NCBI GenBank assembly: GCA_017311185.1
Contig: JAESUZ010000966.1
Coordinates: 124,001 to 188,000, forward strand
From: Proteles cristata cristata
Lineage: Eukaryota; Chordata; Mammalia; Carnivora; Hyaenidae
DNA: 64,000 nt
Reading direction: 5' to 3'
The notes under the pieces were generated by a model that was not told the origin of the DNA, made no database searches, and saw only the letters and a program-made list of their open reading frames with translations. This document shows positions 1-12,451 of the stretch, one piece after another. The translations under genes were made by a program, and so were the position numbers. Every line of letters begins with the position of its first letter. Positions within the stretch are counted from its first letter, which is position 1.

Positions 1-134
1 GGGTCAGTATAAGGGAATAATCTAGACCCAAGAGTGTCACCAAGCCCAACACGCAAATTCCTAAGGCTGACCCCCAGAGATTTCAACTCAGTGGTTCTGA
101 GGTGGAACCCAGAAAACAGATATTTTTTAATTTA

Positions 135-350
135 TTTATTTTTTTTAATGTTTTATTTATTTCTGAGACAGAGAGACAGCATGAGCAAGGGAGGGTCAGA
201 GAGAGAGGGAGACACAGTATCCGAAACAGGTTCCAGGCTCTGAGCTAGCTGTCAGCACAGAGCCCGATGCGGGGCTCGAACCCACGAACCGTGAGATCAT
301 GACCTGAGCCAAAGTCGGATGCTCAACCAACTGAGCCAACCAGGTGTCCC
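135..350 (-). mobile_element. SINEC (full)
   Basis: Full-length with CT-rich middle. Flanked by GATATTTTTTAATTTA (119-134) and a near copy from 351. Confidence 0.92.
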
Positions 351-589
351 GATATTTTTTTAATTTAAAACTCACCCAGGTAAATTAGTGATGTAACCGG
401 ATTTGTAACAGGGATTTGAAGCGACAAAATAAAAGTTCCGGGTGCTGGCTGGCCATAACAAGAGAGCAGGGGTCTCAGAGAGCCCAAAGACAAATGATTT
501 ACTTGGAATTTCACTGAGATCAGACCAGATTACAGATGTCAGTAAATGAAAGTATTATTGATTTATTGTTATATGCTAATGTTTCCTAA

Positions 590-1520
590 TTCAATAAATT
601 TCAATCCAGTAAATATTTATTCAGAACATACCAGTTATAAGGCCCTAGGGTAGATCCTATGATGAATATGGAGAGAAAAAAGGAAGGACGTACCTGCACT
701 CCAGGGACTCACCGTCCACTGAGGGAGACAGGCATTTATCCAAGTAAACCAAAACACAGTCTGGTAAGTGCTCTAATACAACTGCGACCAACATACTAGG
801 GGAAAATAAGGAACAAAGGAATTTATTCAAACTGGAGGCCTCTGAGGAGGCCTTATGAAGCAGTTATTATTTGAGAAATGTCTCCAAAGGCAGGCAAAAT
901 GGGATATTTCTGAAAAAGAAGATAGCATAAGCAGGGACATCAAGAGGGGACAGAGCTGGATCTGTACAAGAAAGGCAGAGCTGGGGCGCCTGGGTGGCTC
1001 AGGAGGTTAAGCATCCATCTTCAGCTCAGGTCATGATCTCACGGTTAGTGAGTTTGAGCCCTGTATCAGGTTGTCAACACAGAGCCCACTTCAGATCCTC
1101 TGGCCCCTTCTCCCTTTGCCCCTGTGCCATTCGTGGTCTCTCTCGCTCAAAAATAAATAAACATTTTTTAAAAGTTTTAAAAAATAAAGAAAAAGAAAAG
1201 CAGAGCTGTCTCCCTTGGTTTGAGGTTAGAGTACCTTACAACACTGTCATTTGAGGATTATGATTCTGTGGATGGTAGAGACTATGTTATGTAAAATAAA
1301 GTGAAAAATACAAGCAAATGGTGAGCACCAAAACAAGGCTGGACGTTCCATATTTAAAGGAGCATGATCCTGAGGGGTAAAATGATCCACTGGCAGATCT
1401 ATTCTTTCTGTTTCTTTTAGAAAGTTACTCTGGCCTTAACATGAAGGAAAGAAAAAGGGAAAGACAAGTTAGGAGTAGGGTGTGATAATCCAGACCAAAA
1501 GAAATAAGAACCTCAGCCTC
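590..1520 (-). mobile_element. L2 LINE 3' end, antisense, split by a SINE
   Basis: 'GTAAATATTTATTCAGAACATACCAG' region at 610 matches the antisense L2 3' end, continuing through 'GACTCACCGTCCACTGAGGGAGACAGGC' region and 'GGTAAGTGCTCTAATAC' to 982. After the SINE, 'AAAGTTACTCTGGCC' near 1421 is also L2-like. The right limit is uncertain. Confidence 0.65.
983..1194 (+). mobile_element. SINEC (full)
   Basis: Inserted in the antisense L2; flanks share GCAGAGCTG (974-982 and 1200-1208, with one offset mismatch). Confidence 0.92.
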
Positions 1521-2558
1521 AGTCTTGGCACTGAGAGGGAGAAGATGAGAGAGCCCAAAAAGGGACGAGTCATATAATGTCTAGGAAATTAACTGTGGTG
1601 TTGGGCAAGAGTGGATGATGATCAAAATAGAACCCTAATTCTTTCCCAGAACTTTTAACTCTCCATAGGTTACAGTGCCTAGTAAATTAGGAGAGGGGAG
1701 AGTGGGAGAAATCCACTAAAACTCTTCTCTTTGTAAAAATAATTCTAAACCACACACTATAAAGTAACTTGGTTACTTTACTCCATCTTTTTGGAGGTGG
1801 GAGTTGCAAGGAATTAGCCAACTTGATAACCAACCTTACTCATTCTGAATTACTTATCCCTTTCTTTGGGCTGTTTCTAAACATCAGATCCATTTTCAAG
1901 AAACAAAGATTCAATTTCCACTTCAGGTCAAAATAGAGTAACGGGAACTGATAATCTGCTCACCTGAAATGACCCAGAAAATGGACACAGTCAAAACCAA
2001 GAATTTGCAAGACCTAGGGCACCAAGCAGCAAAGAACAGCCTATAAAGAGTTTTCAGGATGCACACAGGATGCAAAAAAGGAGACTAGAGAAGATGCTTC
2101 ATGGATCCTCCGGGTTATAGGGGAAGAAACTGAGAGAACAGGAAGAATAAGACTAGAGTCTGTAGAGATGATCAGAGAGGATACAGCAGCAGAGAGAGCC
2201 CAGGAGGTCACCAGTGTCCCCCTGCAGTGTTCAGCAGAGTCCTGATCAGAACATGTATGTAAGGAAACTAACGGAGGGTGGGCAAAGAAGCACCTGAAAG
2301 GATTAAAGGGAACAGTAGCCAGCACTCACACGGGGCTAGGAATAAAGCCTTTCCCCATAAGCTAGACTGAAAAACCTTGCATAGAGTAGTTGTCAAGAAC
2401 TGTGAATGGTCTAGGATTTTACCCCACTGATAACCTAAAAAGATAAAACATACTGATTCATAGAACGAACAGAAGATGAAAGACTCCTACGTACAGAAGA
2501 CTCTACTGCTCCCAGCACAGCAAGCAGCATAAGATTCAACTTATTTGTGTTGGTTCTC
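1521..2558. other. Unclassified DNA
   Basis: No SINE and no recognisable gene. 'GACCCAGAAAATGGACACAG' near 1972 and purine-rich text around 2060-2300 may be remnants of an old L1 5' region, but I cannot support this firmly. Confidence 0.4.
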
Positions 2559-2906
2559 TGTTATGGACTGAATGTGTCCTCCCAAAATTCATATTACGAA
2601 GCCTTAATCTACAGTATGATGGTATTAGGAGGTGGGGCTTTTGAGAGATAATTAGGTTTAGATGAAGTAATGAGAGAAGGCCCCCAACACCAGATTAGTG
2701 CCCTTATAAGAGACACCATAAGAGTTATTTCCTCCTCTTCTTCCTGTCATGGAAGATACAGTGAGAAGGCTGCCATCTGCAAGTTAGCAAGGGAACTCTC
2801 AATCAGAACTCGACGATGCCAGAACCTTGATCTTGGACTTCCCAGCCTCCAAAACTGAGACACAGATGTCTGGTCGGTGGTATTTTCTTACAGCAGCCTG
2901 AGCACT
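2559..2906 (+). mobile_element. MaLR solo LTR (MLT1-like)
   Basis: Starts TGTTATGGACTGAATGTGTC and shows the MLT1-type middle ('GTGCCCTTATAAGAGACACC' near 2698; 'CCTTGATCTTGGACTTCCCA' near 2826). It ends at 'TACAGCAGCCTGAGCAC'. No internal region follows, so it is a solo LTR of an ancient non-coding retrotransposon. Confidence 0.85.
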
Positions 2907-3235
2907 TTAACCCAGTCCCCTTGTCTGTGAGTCCCATGGAGGTGATTTGATACAGGCCCAGGTAAATGTTATACACGCTAGAAATTTCCACCACAGCTGA
3001 GGAACACCAAGCATGGGGGAATTCCACACTCTGAGTGAGCAGTAAGTCTATGCATCTCCCAGGGAATGCTAACTAGTCGGAAAGGTAACACAGGAAATCA
3101 TCAGCACCCATGGAGCATGTACAAACAAGATGATGGAATCACCTGGAACATGCATCTGCAAAGTTATAAGGAGGGTGGGGAAGGAACGGTCAGCTGGGGC
3201 AAGAGGTAACTTAAAAAGAGCAAGGAAAGGTAGAG

Positions 3236-3370
3236 GCAAAATGGAAAATCATCTCATCTATAAAACAAGGATACTTACTTTGCAAGACTGCTCTGAGTCT
3301 TAATACAGAGCCAGCACAATACCCGGCATATGGGAGATGTTCAAACAATAAGCTATTTGAAAACAAGAAA
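3236..3370 (+). mobile_element. MIR
   Basis: MIR 3' half: 'CTCATCTATAAAACAAGGAT' at 3251, 'GAGCCAGCACAATACCCGGC' near 3308, then 'GGGAGATGTTCAAACAATAA'. Confidence 0.78.
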
Positions 3371-3424
3371 CAGAAAAGCAGCGTATATGGTAGCCACAAC
3401 AAACTGGAAACCTTGAAAACTACT

Positions 3425-3600
3425 GAGGCACAGTGCAGAGAGAGAATGTTTTGCATTCAGGGAGACCTGGGCTTGAACCAGTAGCTCTGTAACCTGGGGC
3501 AAGTTATCTCCCCTCTCTGTTCCTCAGTTTCTTCTCATATACAGTGAAGATAAAAGTAGCAATGTTGCAAGATTTAAAAATAGTGTAGAAAATGTACACT
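3425..3600 (+). mobile_element. MIR
   Basis: MIR core: 'GACCTGGGCTTGAACCAG' near 3464, 'TCTGTAACCTGGGGCAAGTT' near 3485 and 'TCTGTTCCTCAGTTTCTTCT' near 3516, in the same orientation as the MIR just upstream. Confidence 0.85.
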
Positions 3601-4095
3601 AAAATTGTCACCTGCTATGTCTTGATAACTAAAGACTATTATTATTTTTTTCTTTTATTATCAATACAATTGTTAAATTTGCCTTGAACTAGCCTCAGGC
3701 AAAGTGCCACAGTATGGAAGATGGCTCTATAAACTTTTCTGCCCTTTGGCTAAAAGCACAGGAAAGGGAAGTACTGCAGATATATCTAATCGTCTATCTA
3801 GACAGCAGGAATAGCAAAGGCCAGGCAGCTCTATCCAGAGTTGCAAGGCATTCAAAGGAATTACAGGAAAGAAGTTTCACCAGCCACATTAATAACAAAA
3901 TAAGAACGTGCTCCTATAAGATTTCTTTCTCAGCCTTCATAGCACATATTAGTAGAATGTCTACACCTAAACATACTCCAAGTTCCTATTAATAACTACC
4001 TGAGCTTTCATTTCTTTTTCTTTCTTTCTTTTTTTTTTCTATTACATTTTCATTGAAAACACTCCAATAAGTTCCTCATTAAAGACATCAAGAGT
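3601..4095. other. Unique DNA
   Basis: No recognised repeat apart from a TTTC-rich stretch at 4012-4036; open frames are short and without domain signals. Confidence 0.5.
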
Positions 4096-4314
4096 GGGGC
4101 ACCTGGGTGGCTCAGTCGGTTAAGTGTCCGACTCTTGGTTTTGGCTCAGGTCATGATCTCACAGTTCATGAGTTTGAGCCCCACATGGGGCTCTGACAGC
4201 GCAGAGCCTGCCTGGGATACTCTCTCTCCCTCTCTGTCTGCCCCTCTCCTACTCGCTCACTCTCTCCCTCCTTCTCTCAAAATAAATAAACTTTAAAAAT
4301 AAAGAAAAATAAAT
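4096..4314 (+). mobile_element. SINEC (full)
   Basis: Head at 4096, CT-rich middle, AAATAAA tail near 4281. The likely TSD is degraded. Confidence 0.92.
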
Positions 4315-4708
4315 TTAAGACACTAAGAAAATGAAATCTTTCTCTGTCACACACACACAGACAAAACCATCAGAAGCTATATCTAATTTACCTTCTTTCC
4401 ATTAAGGCTAAGTCAAATGTTCTTAGCCAAATTTCCCAATAAGTCAAAGAAACAAATAACAAGAGCACACTGAACATCAGCTCTCATCAAAAGTCTCAAT
4501 TTCAAAGGAAAAATAAACTGACACAGAATCTCCTCTGATTCATTCACCAAGGTCATCCATAGATCTAAAATTTTTATAAACTAATAGTCCGGACATACAA
4601 CCTGGTGAGTATGAACATACTTACACAGGCAAAAGGTAGAATATCTGAAATCACTCATATCTGTTCACTTTTCTGCCTAGACCTTGGACAAGTCAATAGC
4701 CCTACACT

Positions 4709-4913
4709 AGAGCATCTGGGTGGCTCAGTCGGTTAAGCATCTGACTTCCGCTCAGGTCATGATCTCACGGTTCGTGGGTTCTAACCCCGCATCGGGCTCT
4801 GAGCTGACAGCCAGCTCAGAATCTGGAGTCTGATAGATTCTGTGTCTCCCTCTCTCTCTGACCCTCCCCTGCTCATGCTGTCTCTCTCTCAGAAATAAAA
4901 CATTTAAAAAAAA
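4709..4913 (+). mobile_element. SINEC (full)
   Basis: Lacks the GGGGC start but is otherwise complete; short flanking similarity ATAGC(C)C / ATAGCAC. Confidence 0.88.
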
Positions 4914-5624
4914 ATAGCACTAGACTAAGAGAATATTTTAATTGATCTCTGCATTCTCATTTTGCATACTATGTAATTACTTGGGCTAAGGGGAAGTAAA
5001 CGAAATGTAACTTCTAGCAAAAGGAAAAAAAAATGAGCCACTAGAGATTGTGGAAGAGAGAACTCTAGTTGGAATAATGCATTAGGAGACAACAGGAAAC
5101 GGTGTCCAAGCCCAAAATGAATGCCTGGGCATTCTTACTAGTCACAGAGGGAAAAGATAATGACGTACTTTATGAAGCAACAATCCACAAGGAAAAAGTG
5201 GGGGGCAAAAGAATTCTGCTACAGATGAAACAGACTACCTTCATGACAAGTATGAAAGGTGGCCTCATAGCCTCATAACAGAAGTTGTTAGAATGAGGAT
5301 AAGATTTGGCTACTAAGGGCCAGCTCTCCAGAAAATAAGGCATGAAAGAAATTTATTTACTAAAAATCTGAAACTAAAATACAGATGACTTCTCCAACCT
5401 GTACTCAGAACCTTTCTAGCTGATCTTGAGGATAATTTAGTATAGTGGAAAGAGCCTTCCACTAGCAATTAGATTACTTGATTTTTGATGCTTCCTCTAT
5501 ATTGACTATTATTCTGTGGCTTAGTGTAATATGGTCCATGCCCAGATAGAATTCAGTCACTTTAAGACCACTTATGACTGTTTTGCTCATTATAATTAAC
5601 AAGATATTAATTATAATAACTCAT
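4914..5624. other. Unique DNA
   Basis: Apart from a degraded MIR near 5420, nothing recognisable. Confidence 0.5.
5420..5535 (+). mobile_element. Degraded MIR
   Basis: 'TTTAGTATAGTGGAAAGAGC' near 5436 matches the MIR head; the rest is weak. Confidence 0.45.
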
Positions 5625-6802
5625 AGTGGGGGTGGCATCAGCGAAAATCGTGGAGAAGGGGATCCCAAGGACCCATCCCTCTACAAAAAAAAACACCTAA
5701 AAAGCTGACAAAAATTATCAGAATTAACTCTACCAGAACTCAAGAAAAAAAAGTTTATAGCAACCAAACATTTCCACAAGAAAAAGGCTAACTAAACCCT
5801 GGTGAGAGACCTTCATGGCATTTTACATTACCGACACTTCATCCACACTCTCCAAGCTTATTGGATGTCTTGAATACATCACTCCACATTCCCAGAATGA
5901 GTTCCTGGTACCAGAGGGAGCACGGCAGACCTTGTTCTCGAGGAATTATGATTATTGGTATTGACCTGGCTGGGTTTCCTGAAGGACTAACACAAAAAGC
6001 TTGCCTTTATTTTGCCTTTTCCCGGAATGGACTCAGGATAGAGAAGTGAGTGCAAGGAAGGAAGCATTTGTCAAAAACATTTTAAAGGCAAATGAACAGA
6101 CAACTTTCACCAGAGACAATGGTTCCTGCTGGGTAAAATAATAAATATAATGAAGAACCAAGCAGAAAAAGACTGAGTAAGATGCTTTTGGAAATAAAAG
6201 CTCTCACCAAATCCTAAAAATTTAAAAGGTCACATATATGTCCAAGGTGAGATGCCAATGTCCAAAGTGAGACACATACTCCAGAAAAACCTAAGAAGCC
6301 CCCAAGCTCTCCCCTCCACTGCCTTTCAAGCTCTGCACAAGCAAAACCTGAAGGCAAAGGCAGAACCATAAAGTGAGTATTGAAGAGCCGCCCGAACATC
6401 ACAAAGCTCAGCTGCAAAGACAGAGAAGAGAGACGGTTTTTTGGCTCCAAGACTTTTTTTAAAAATCTGTAAATTCACTCACTAAACACTAAGCTAACGT
6501 AACAGAGACTTCAGTGATCTCACATGACAAATACACTGTCTTCAGTAATCTTTCCAATGTATTTTGTAAATAAAACACTAACTCATGACAAAGACAACAA
6601 GCAAACCCCATAAGAAGGGGAGGGGGGATCTGCTTTTCAGTGTTACCACATAATGATAGTCTACTTTTCAACAAGATGAAATTATGAGGCAGGCAAAGAC
6701 ATGAAAATATATGGCCCATTTACAGGAAAAGAGAAATTAAAAGAAACCATCATTGAGGAAGCCCAGACATCGAACTTACTAGACAAAAACTTTAAATCAG
6801 CA

Positions 6803-6920
6803 TCTTGGGATGGATGGATGGCTCCGTTGGTAGGGTGCCATGGATGGATGCAACCCTTCATCCTGGGATTATGAGTTTGAGCCCCACATGGTGTATAGAG
6901 ATTATTTAAAAATAAAATCT
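6803..6920 (+). mobile_element. Short SINEC without CT-rich middle
   Basis: tRNA-like head ending 'GTGTATAGAGATTATTTAAA', the older short form. It carries a small internal duplication of GGATGGATG. Confidence 0.75.
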
Positions 6921-7110
6921 TGGAGTGTGTGGGTGGTTCAGTCAGTTAAGCATCTGACTCCTGCTATTGGCTCAGGTCATGATCTCTCAGTCCTGGGATT
7001 CTCTCTCTCTGCCCATCCCTAGGTCGTGTTCTCTCTCTCTCTCTCTCTCTCTCTCCCTCTCAAAACAAAAAAATAAATTTTAAAAAATAAAATAAAAATA
7101 AAAAATAAGA
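6921..7110 (+). mobile_element. SINEC in the tail of another SINE
   Basis: Entered the A-rich tail of the short SINE; AAATAAAATCTT / AAAATAAGATCTT flank it. Part of the second half of the head is deleted. Confidence 0.82.
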
Positions 7111-7304
7111 TCTTTAAAAAAATTAAAATTAAAAAAATTAATCAACAGTCTTGACTATGCTGAAAAAGCTAAAGGAAACAATGAAAAAGCACTAGAGAAA
7201 CACAGAAGAACACTGGCTTCCCAAATAGAACACATCAATAAAAAAATAAAAATTACAAAAAGGAATCAAACAGAAATTTTGGGGCTGAAAAGGAAAACAA
7301 TTTA

Positions 7305-7520
7305 TTTTTTTTTAAATATTTTTATTTTATTTCTAGGATAGAGAGAGACAGTGTGAACAGGAGAGGATCAGAGAGAGAGGGAATCACAGACTGAAACAGG
7401 CTCCAGGCTCTGAACTGGCAGTCAGCACAGAGCCCGACGCGGGGCTCGAACCCACGAACCGCGAGATCATGACCTAAGCGAAAGTCGGATGCTTAACCGA
7501 CTAAGCCACCCAGGCGCCCC
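7305..7520 (-). mobile_element. SINEC, low-divergence subgroup
   Basis: Perfect 17-bp TSD AAAAGGAAAACAATTTA (7288-7304, 7521-7537). CpG sites in the head are largely kept. Inserted in ancient L1 ORF1. Confidence 0.96.
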
Positions 7521-7851
7521 AAAAGGAAAACAATTTAATCACAATATTCATAAGAGAGGTTTAAGAGAAGACTTGATTAGTCACAAGAAATGATCAGTGA
7601 ACCTGAAGGCAGGGCAATTAAAATCATCCAGTCTGAAGAGCTAAAGAAGAATGAAGAAAAATTAAGAGAACCAAAGAGACCTGCGGGACATCATCAAGTG
7701 TACCAATATGCATATTAGGAGGCCCAGAGGAAAAGACAAAGAGGCAGAGAGAATATTTGAAAGAATAATGGCTCTGAAAACTTCTTTCATGTAATAAAAT
7801 ACATGAATTTACATATCGAGGAAGCTCAATAAACTCCAAGTAGGATGCATT

Positions 7852-7971
7852 TTTGGGTTGTTTTTTGGGTTTTTTTTTACATAATCTCTATGGCCACCTC
7901 GGGGCTTGAACTCACGACCCCAACCAAGATCAAGAGTCGCAAATTCCACCAACTGAGCCCGGCAGGCACCT
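7852..7971 (-). mobile_element. Short SINEC
   Basis: Short form with 'ACATAATCTCTATGGCCACC' as antisense tail-head junction; T-rich tail at left. Confidence 0.8.
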
Positions 7972-8181
7972 CTTTTTATTTTTTGTTTCTCAAATAGGAT
8001 AAATGTAAAGAGATCCACAACAAGATAGATTTTAAACAATCAAAAGACAAAGAGAAAATTTTAAAAGCAAGAAAAGTGACTCATTACAGACAAGAGAACA
8101 TCAACTGATTAACAATCAATTTCTCCTCAGAAATCATAGACAAGAATCAGTGAGAAAACATACTTAAGGGAAGGAATCAGG

Positions 8182-8303
8182 GTACCTGGCTGGCTCAGTC
8201 ATAAGAGCAAGTGACTTTGATCTCAGGGTCATGAGTTTGAGTTCCATGATGGGTATATAGATTACTAAAAAACAAACAAACAAACTTAAAAAATAGATAA
8301 ATA
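8182..8303 (+). mobile_element. Short SINEC
   Basis: Short form ending 'GGGTATATAGATTACTAAAA' and an (AAAC)n-like tail, abutted by a full SINE. Confidence 0.82.
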
Positions 8304-8512
8304 GGGGCAGCTGGGTGGCTCAGTCGGTTAAGTGTCGGCTTTGGCTCAGATCATGATCTCGCTGCTCATGGGTTTGAGCCCAGCATCAGGCCCTGTGCTG
8401 ACCTGGAGCCTGCTTCAGATTCTGTGTCTCCCTCTATATCTCCCCCTCCCCTGCTTATGCTCTGTCTCTCTCTCAAAACTAAATAAACATTTTTTTTTTA
8501 TTTTTTAAATTA
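8304..8512 (+). mobile_element. SINEC inserted in the tail of a short SINE
   Basis: GGGGC head at 8304 directly after the A-rich tail of the previous copy; ends with A/T-rich tail near 8510. Confidence 0.9.
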
Positions 8513-9077
8513 TAAAGCAAAAGCTGAGAGAGGTTGTTGGCTCATAGATTGGTCATAGAAGAAAAACTAAAGGACACCAGACAGTAACTTAAAGGAATAG
8601 GAGGAAATAAAGAACACTGGCAAAAGTAACTGCATAGACAAATATAAAGCAGTAGTAACGCACATTTGGTTTCTAACTCTTTTAGTTTCCTATACAATTT
8701 AAAAGACAAATGTATAAAATAAAAACTATTAATCTATGCTAATACCAACATAATGTATAAAAATAAAATTTGTGATACAACAAGGAGGAATGAGCTTATG
8801 AAACCAGATTGTTATAAATATAAGATGTTATTTGAAATACTACGGATAAACACTAAGAATATAACAAAAAAAGTAAATAGAAAAGGAAATGAGAAGGGAA
8901 TCAAAATGACCCACTGGAAAAAAACAAACACAAAAGATGGCAGTAATGGAGTAAATGATGAACAAAATTGATGCATAAGACATAGAAAATAAATAACAAA
9001 ACATGAGAAGTACTTGTATATCAGTAATACTTTAAAAATAGATTACAAAGTAATTTAATATTTAAAAACTTTAAAAA

Positions 9078-9280
9078 GGGGCACCTGGGTAGCTCAGTCA
9101 GTTAAGTGTCTGACTTTGGCTCAGGTCATGATCTCACAGTTCGTGGATTCAAGTCCCACATCAGGCTCTGTGCTGACAGCTCAGAGCCTAGTGCTTGCTT
9201 TGGATTCTGTGTCTCCCTCTCTCTGTCCCCCACCCGCTCACACTCTCTCTCTCAAAAATAAATAAACATTTTTTAAAAAT
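9078..9280 (+). mobile_element. SINEC (full)
   Basis: Head at 9078, complete to AAATAAACATT at 9260. The next SINE begins nine bases beyond the tail. Confidence 0.92.
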
Positions 9281-9288
9281 TTAAGATT

Positions 9289-9500
9289 GGGGCACCTGGG
9301 TGGCTTAGTCGGTTGGGCATCCGACTTTCGCTTAGGTCATGATCTCGCGGTTCGTGGGTTCGAGCCCCGCGTCGGGCTCTGTGCTGACTGCCAGCTCAGA
9401 GCCTGGAGCCTGTTTCAGTCTGTGACTCCCTCTCTCTCTGACCCTCCCCTGCTCACGCTCTCTCTCTCTCCTAGAAATAAATAAAACACTTAAAAAAATT
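9289..9500 (+). mobile_element. SINEC, low-divergence subgroup
   Basis: Carries CGACTTTCGCTTAGG and the AGAAATAAATAAAACA tail of the young subgroup; flanks AATTTAAGATT / TTTTTAAGATA. Confidence 0.93.
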
Positions 9501-9698
9501 TTTAAGATATATTAAAATCTCCAATTAAAAAGTAGAGGGTGGAATAAAGGATTAAAAAAACATGACCTCATTATATGCTATCACCTGAGACTCACTTTAG
9601 ATACAAAGAAACAAGTTGAAAGGGAAAGGATGGCAGAGAGATAGCAACTACTAACAAATGAGAACTGAGATGTCTATAGTAACATCAGACAAAATAAA

Positions 9699-9916
9699 TT
9701 TTTAAAATTTTTTCATGTTCATTTTTGAGAGAGAGGCAGAGACAGAGCATGAGCCAGGGGAGGTGATGAGAGAGAGGGAGACACAGAATGTGAAGCAGGC
9801 TCTAGGCTCTGAGCTGTCAGCACAGAGCCTAACACGGGGCTCAAACTTATGAATGGTGAGATCACAACCTGAGCTGAAGTTGGATGCTTAACCAGCTAAG
9901 CCACTGAGGCACCCTT
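9699..9916 (-). mobile_element. SINEC (full)
   Basis: TSD (C/G)AGACAAAATAAA-type: GACAAAATAAA at 9688-9698 and 9918-9928. Splits ancient L1 ORF2. Confidence 0.92.
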
Positions 9917-10128
9917 GGACAAAATAAACTCTAAAGTCAAACTTGTTAAAAGAAACAAAAAAGGATGTTTTAGAACAATAGAAGGGTTGATCCATTCAGA
10001 AGATATAAGAATTATAAACATATATGTACCTAAAAACAGAGCCCTAAAAACATGAAGCAAACACCGACAGAAAGGGAGAAATAATAGTTGTAGACTTCAG
10101 TGAGATGCTTTTAATAATTAGTAGAACA

Positions 10129-10349
10129 GGGCCGCCTGGGTGGCTCAGTTGGTTGAGTGTCCGTCTTTGGCTTAGGTCATGATCTCACAGTTCCTGAGTT
10201 CGGGTCCCGCGTCGGGCTCTGTGCTGACAGCCAGCTCAGAGCCAGGAGCCTGTTTTAGATTCTGTTATCTCCCTCTCTCTCTGACCCTCCCCTGCTCACG
10301 CTGCCTCTCTCTCTCTCAGAAATAAATGAAACATTTAAAAAAATAATAA
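10129..10349 (+). mobile_element. SINEC (full)
   Basis: Flanked by AATTAGTAGAACA and CAATTGGTGGAACA. Splits ancient L1 ORF2. Confidence 0.92.
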
Positions 10350-10714
10350 CAATTGGTGGAACAAATAGATCAATAAAAATATACGGGATTTGAACAACAG
10401 TATAAAAGAGTTGGAGCTAACATATATAAAGCTACGAACAAACAGAATACGTATTCTTTATAAATGCACATAGAATATGTTCCACTATAAACAACAAGCT
10501 ACAAAACAATCCTCAATAAATGTTTAAATAGTTAAATTGTACAGAGAATCTTCTCTGATTTCAACAGAATGAAGCTAGAAATCATGAACAAAAGGAAAAC
10601 TGGGTAACTTAAAAATATGTAGGAATTAAATAATACATTATTTCTTTTTTTAATTGTAGGGTGGGCAAACAATACATTCTTAACCTGATGGGTCAAATAA
10701 GAAATCACAAGGGA

Positions 10715-10959
10715 GGGGCGCCTGGGTGGCTTAGTTGGTTAAGCGTCCGACTTTCGCTTAGGTCATGATCTCGCGGTTCGTGGGTTCGAGCCCCGCGTCG
10801 GGCTCTGTGCTGACTGCCAGCTCGGAGCCTGGAGCCTGTTTCAGTCTGTGACTCCCTCTCTCTCTCTGACCCTCCCTGCTCACACTGTCTCTCTCTCTCT
10901 CTCTCCTAGAAATAAATAAAAAAATTAAAAAAAAAAACATTAAAAAAAAAGAAAAAAAA
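10715..10959 (+). mobile_element. SINEC, low-divergence subgroup
   Basis: Perfect 16-bp TSD AAGAAATCACAAGGGA (10699-10714, 10960-10975). Long, uninterrupted A-rich tail. Confidence 0.96.
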
Positions 10960-11575
10960 AAGAAATCACAAGGGAAATTAGAAAATATCTTAAGATGAGT
11001 GAAAATGAAAGTATACCATACCAAAATTTATGGGATGCACTAAAAGCAATACTCAGGGAAGTTTATAGCTGTAAATGTCTACATTTAAAAAAAAGAGGAA
11101 AGCTCTCAAAGTCAATACACCCAAAACTAGGAGTAGGAAGGAAATAATAAAAATTTGAACAGAAAAAAAGGTATAGAAAACAGAAAATGAAACAAAACCA
11201 AAAGTTGATTCTCTGAAAATGTCAATAAAATTGACAAACTTTTAAACAGACTGACTAAGAATAAAGGAGAGAAGATGCAAATAATTAAAATCAGTTCATG
11301 CAAATAGGGACATTTCTACCAACCCAACAAAAATTAAAAAAATATAAGACAATGCCATGATCAATTGTATGTCGATTAACTTGATAATAGATGAATGGAC
11401 AAATTTCTAAAGACACACAAACTACCAAAACTGACTCAGGAAGAAAAAGAAAATATGAGGCACTTATTCCAAATAAGTAAATTTAATTAGTAATCAAAAA
11501 TCTTCCAAAAAAGAAAAGCCCAGAAGTTGGAGTCACTGGTAAAACTACCAAATGTTTAAAGAAAAATTACACCAG

Positions 11576-11697
11576 AGTGCCTAGGTGGCTCAATTAAGCA
11601 TCTGACTCTTAATTTTAGCTTGGGTCATGATCTCATGATTCATGAGTTTGAGCCCCACATGGGGCTCTGCACAGATAGTCCAGAGGCTGCTCAGGAT

Positions 11698-11728
<31 letters not shown>

Positions 11729-11829
11729 GCCCCTCTCCCACTCTCTCTCTGCCCCTCTCCCACTCATTCTCTCCCCTCCCTCCCTCCCTCTCTCTCCTTC
11801 TCTCTCAAAATAAGTAAATAAATGAACTT
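11576..11829 (+). mobile_element. SINEC with expanded CT tract
   Basis: Head AGTGCCTAGGTGG at 11576; CT-rich middle lengthened to about 110 bp (11699-11806). Confidence 0.88.
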
Positions 11830-11849
11830 CGTAGAAAGAAACAAAGAAA

Positions 11850-12079
11850 GGGGCGCCTGGGTGGCTCAGTGAGTTAAATGTCTGACTTCGGCTCAGGTCA
11901 TGATCTCAGGGTTCGTGGGTTCGAGCCCTGCGTCGGGCTCTGTGCTGACAGCTAGCTCAGGCCTGGAGCCTGCTTCAGATTCTGTGTCTCCCTCTCTCTC
12001 TGATCCTCCCCTGTTCACGCTGTCTCTCTCTCTCTCTCTCTCTCTCTAAAATACATAAAACATTAACAATTTTAAAAGA
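11850..12079 (+). mobile_element. SINEC (full)
   Basis: GGGGCGCC head at 11850, twenty bases after the tail of the previous copy. Confidence 0.92.
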
Positions 12080-12270
12080 AGTAACAAAAGAACAAAAGAA
12101 TGAAAGAAGGACTGATTATATCAATCCTTCTTAAAATATAACGAACATTTGAAAGGGGTACTCTGAGGCCAGCATTTAATCTAACATCAAAGCCACACAG
12201 GGACACTATGAAAAACTACAGAACAAAATCTTTTACAAACATAGATGCAAAATCCTTAATAAAATCCTGT

Positions 12271-12451
12271 GAGGCACCAGGGTAGCTCAGTTGGTTAAGC
12301 ATCCGACTTCAGCTCAGGTCGTGATCTTGTGGTTCATGAGTTCAAGCCCCATGTTGCACTGTCAGAGCAGACCTTGCTTAAGATCTTTTGTCTCCCTTTC
12401 TCTGTCCCTTCCCTGTTGGTTCTTTCTCTCTCAAAGTTAAAAAAAAAAAAA
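12271..12451 (+). mobile_element. SINEC with shortened middle
   Basis: Inserted in ancient L1 ORF2 between 'AATAAAATCCTGT' and 'CTATAGTACTCAAAA'. Part of the second half of the head is deleted. Confidence 0.85.

Noticed and set aside
983..1055. tRNA genes in the SINE heads
   Set aside because: The heads derive from tRNA(Lys) and keep A/B-box-like sequence, but they lack a plausible mature tRNA fold and lie within SINEs.
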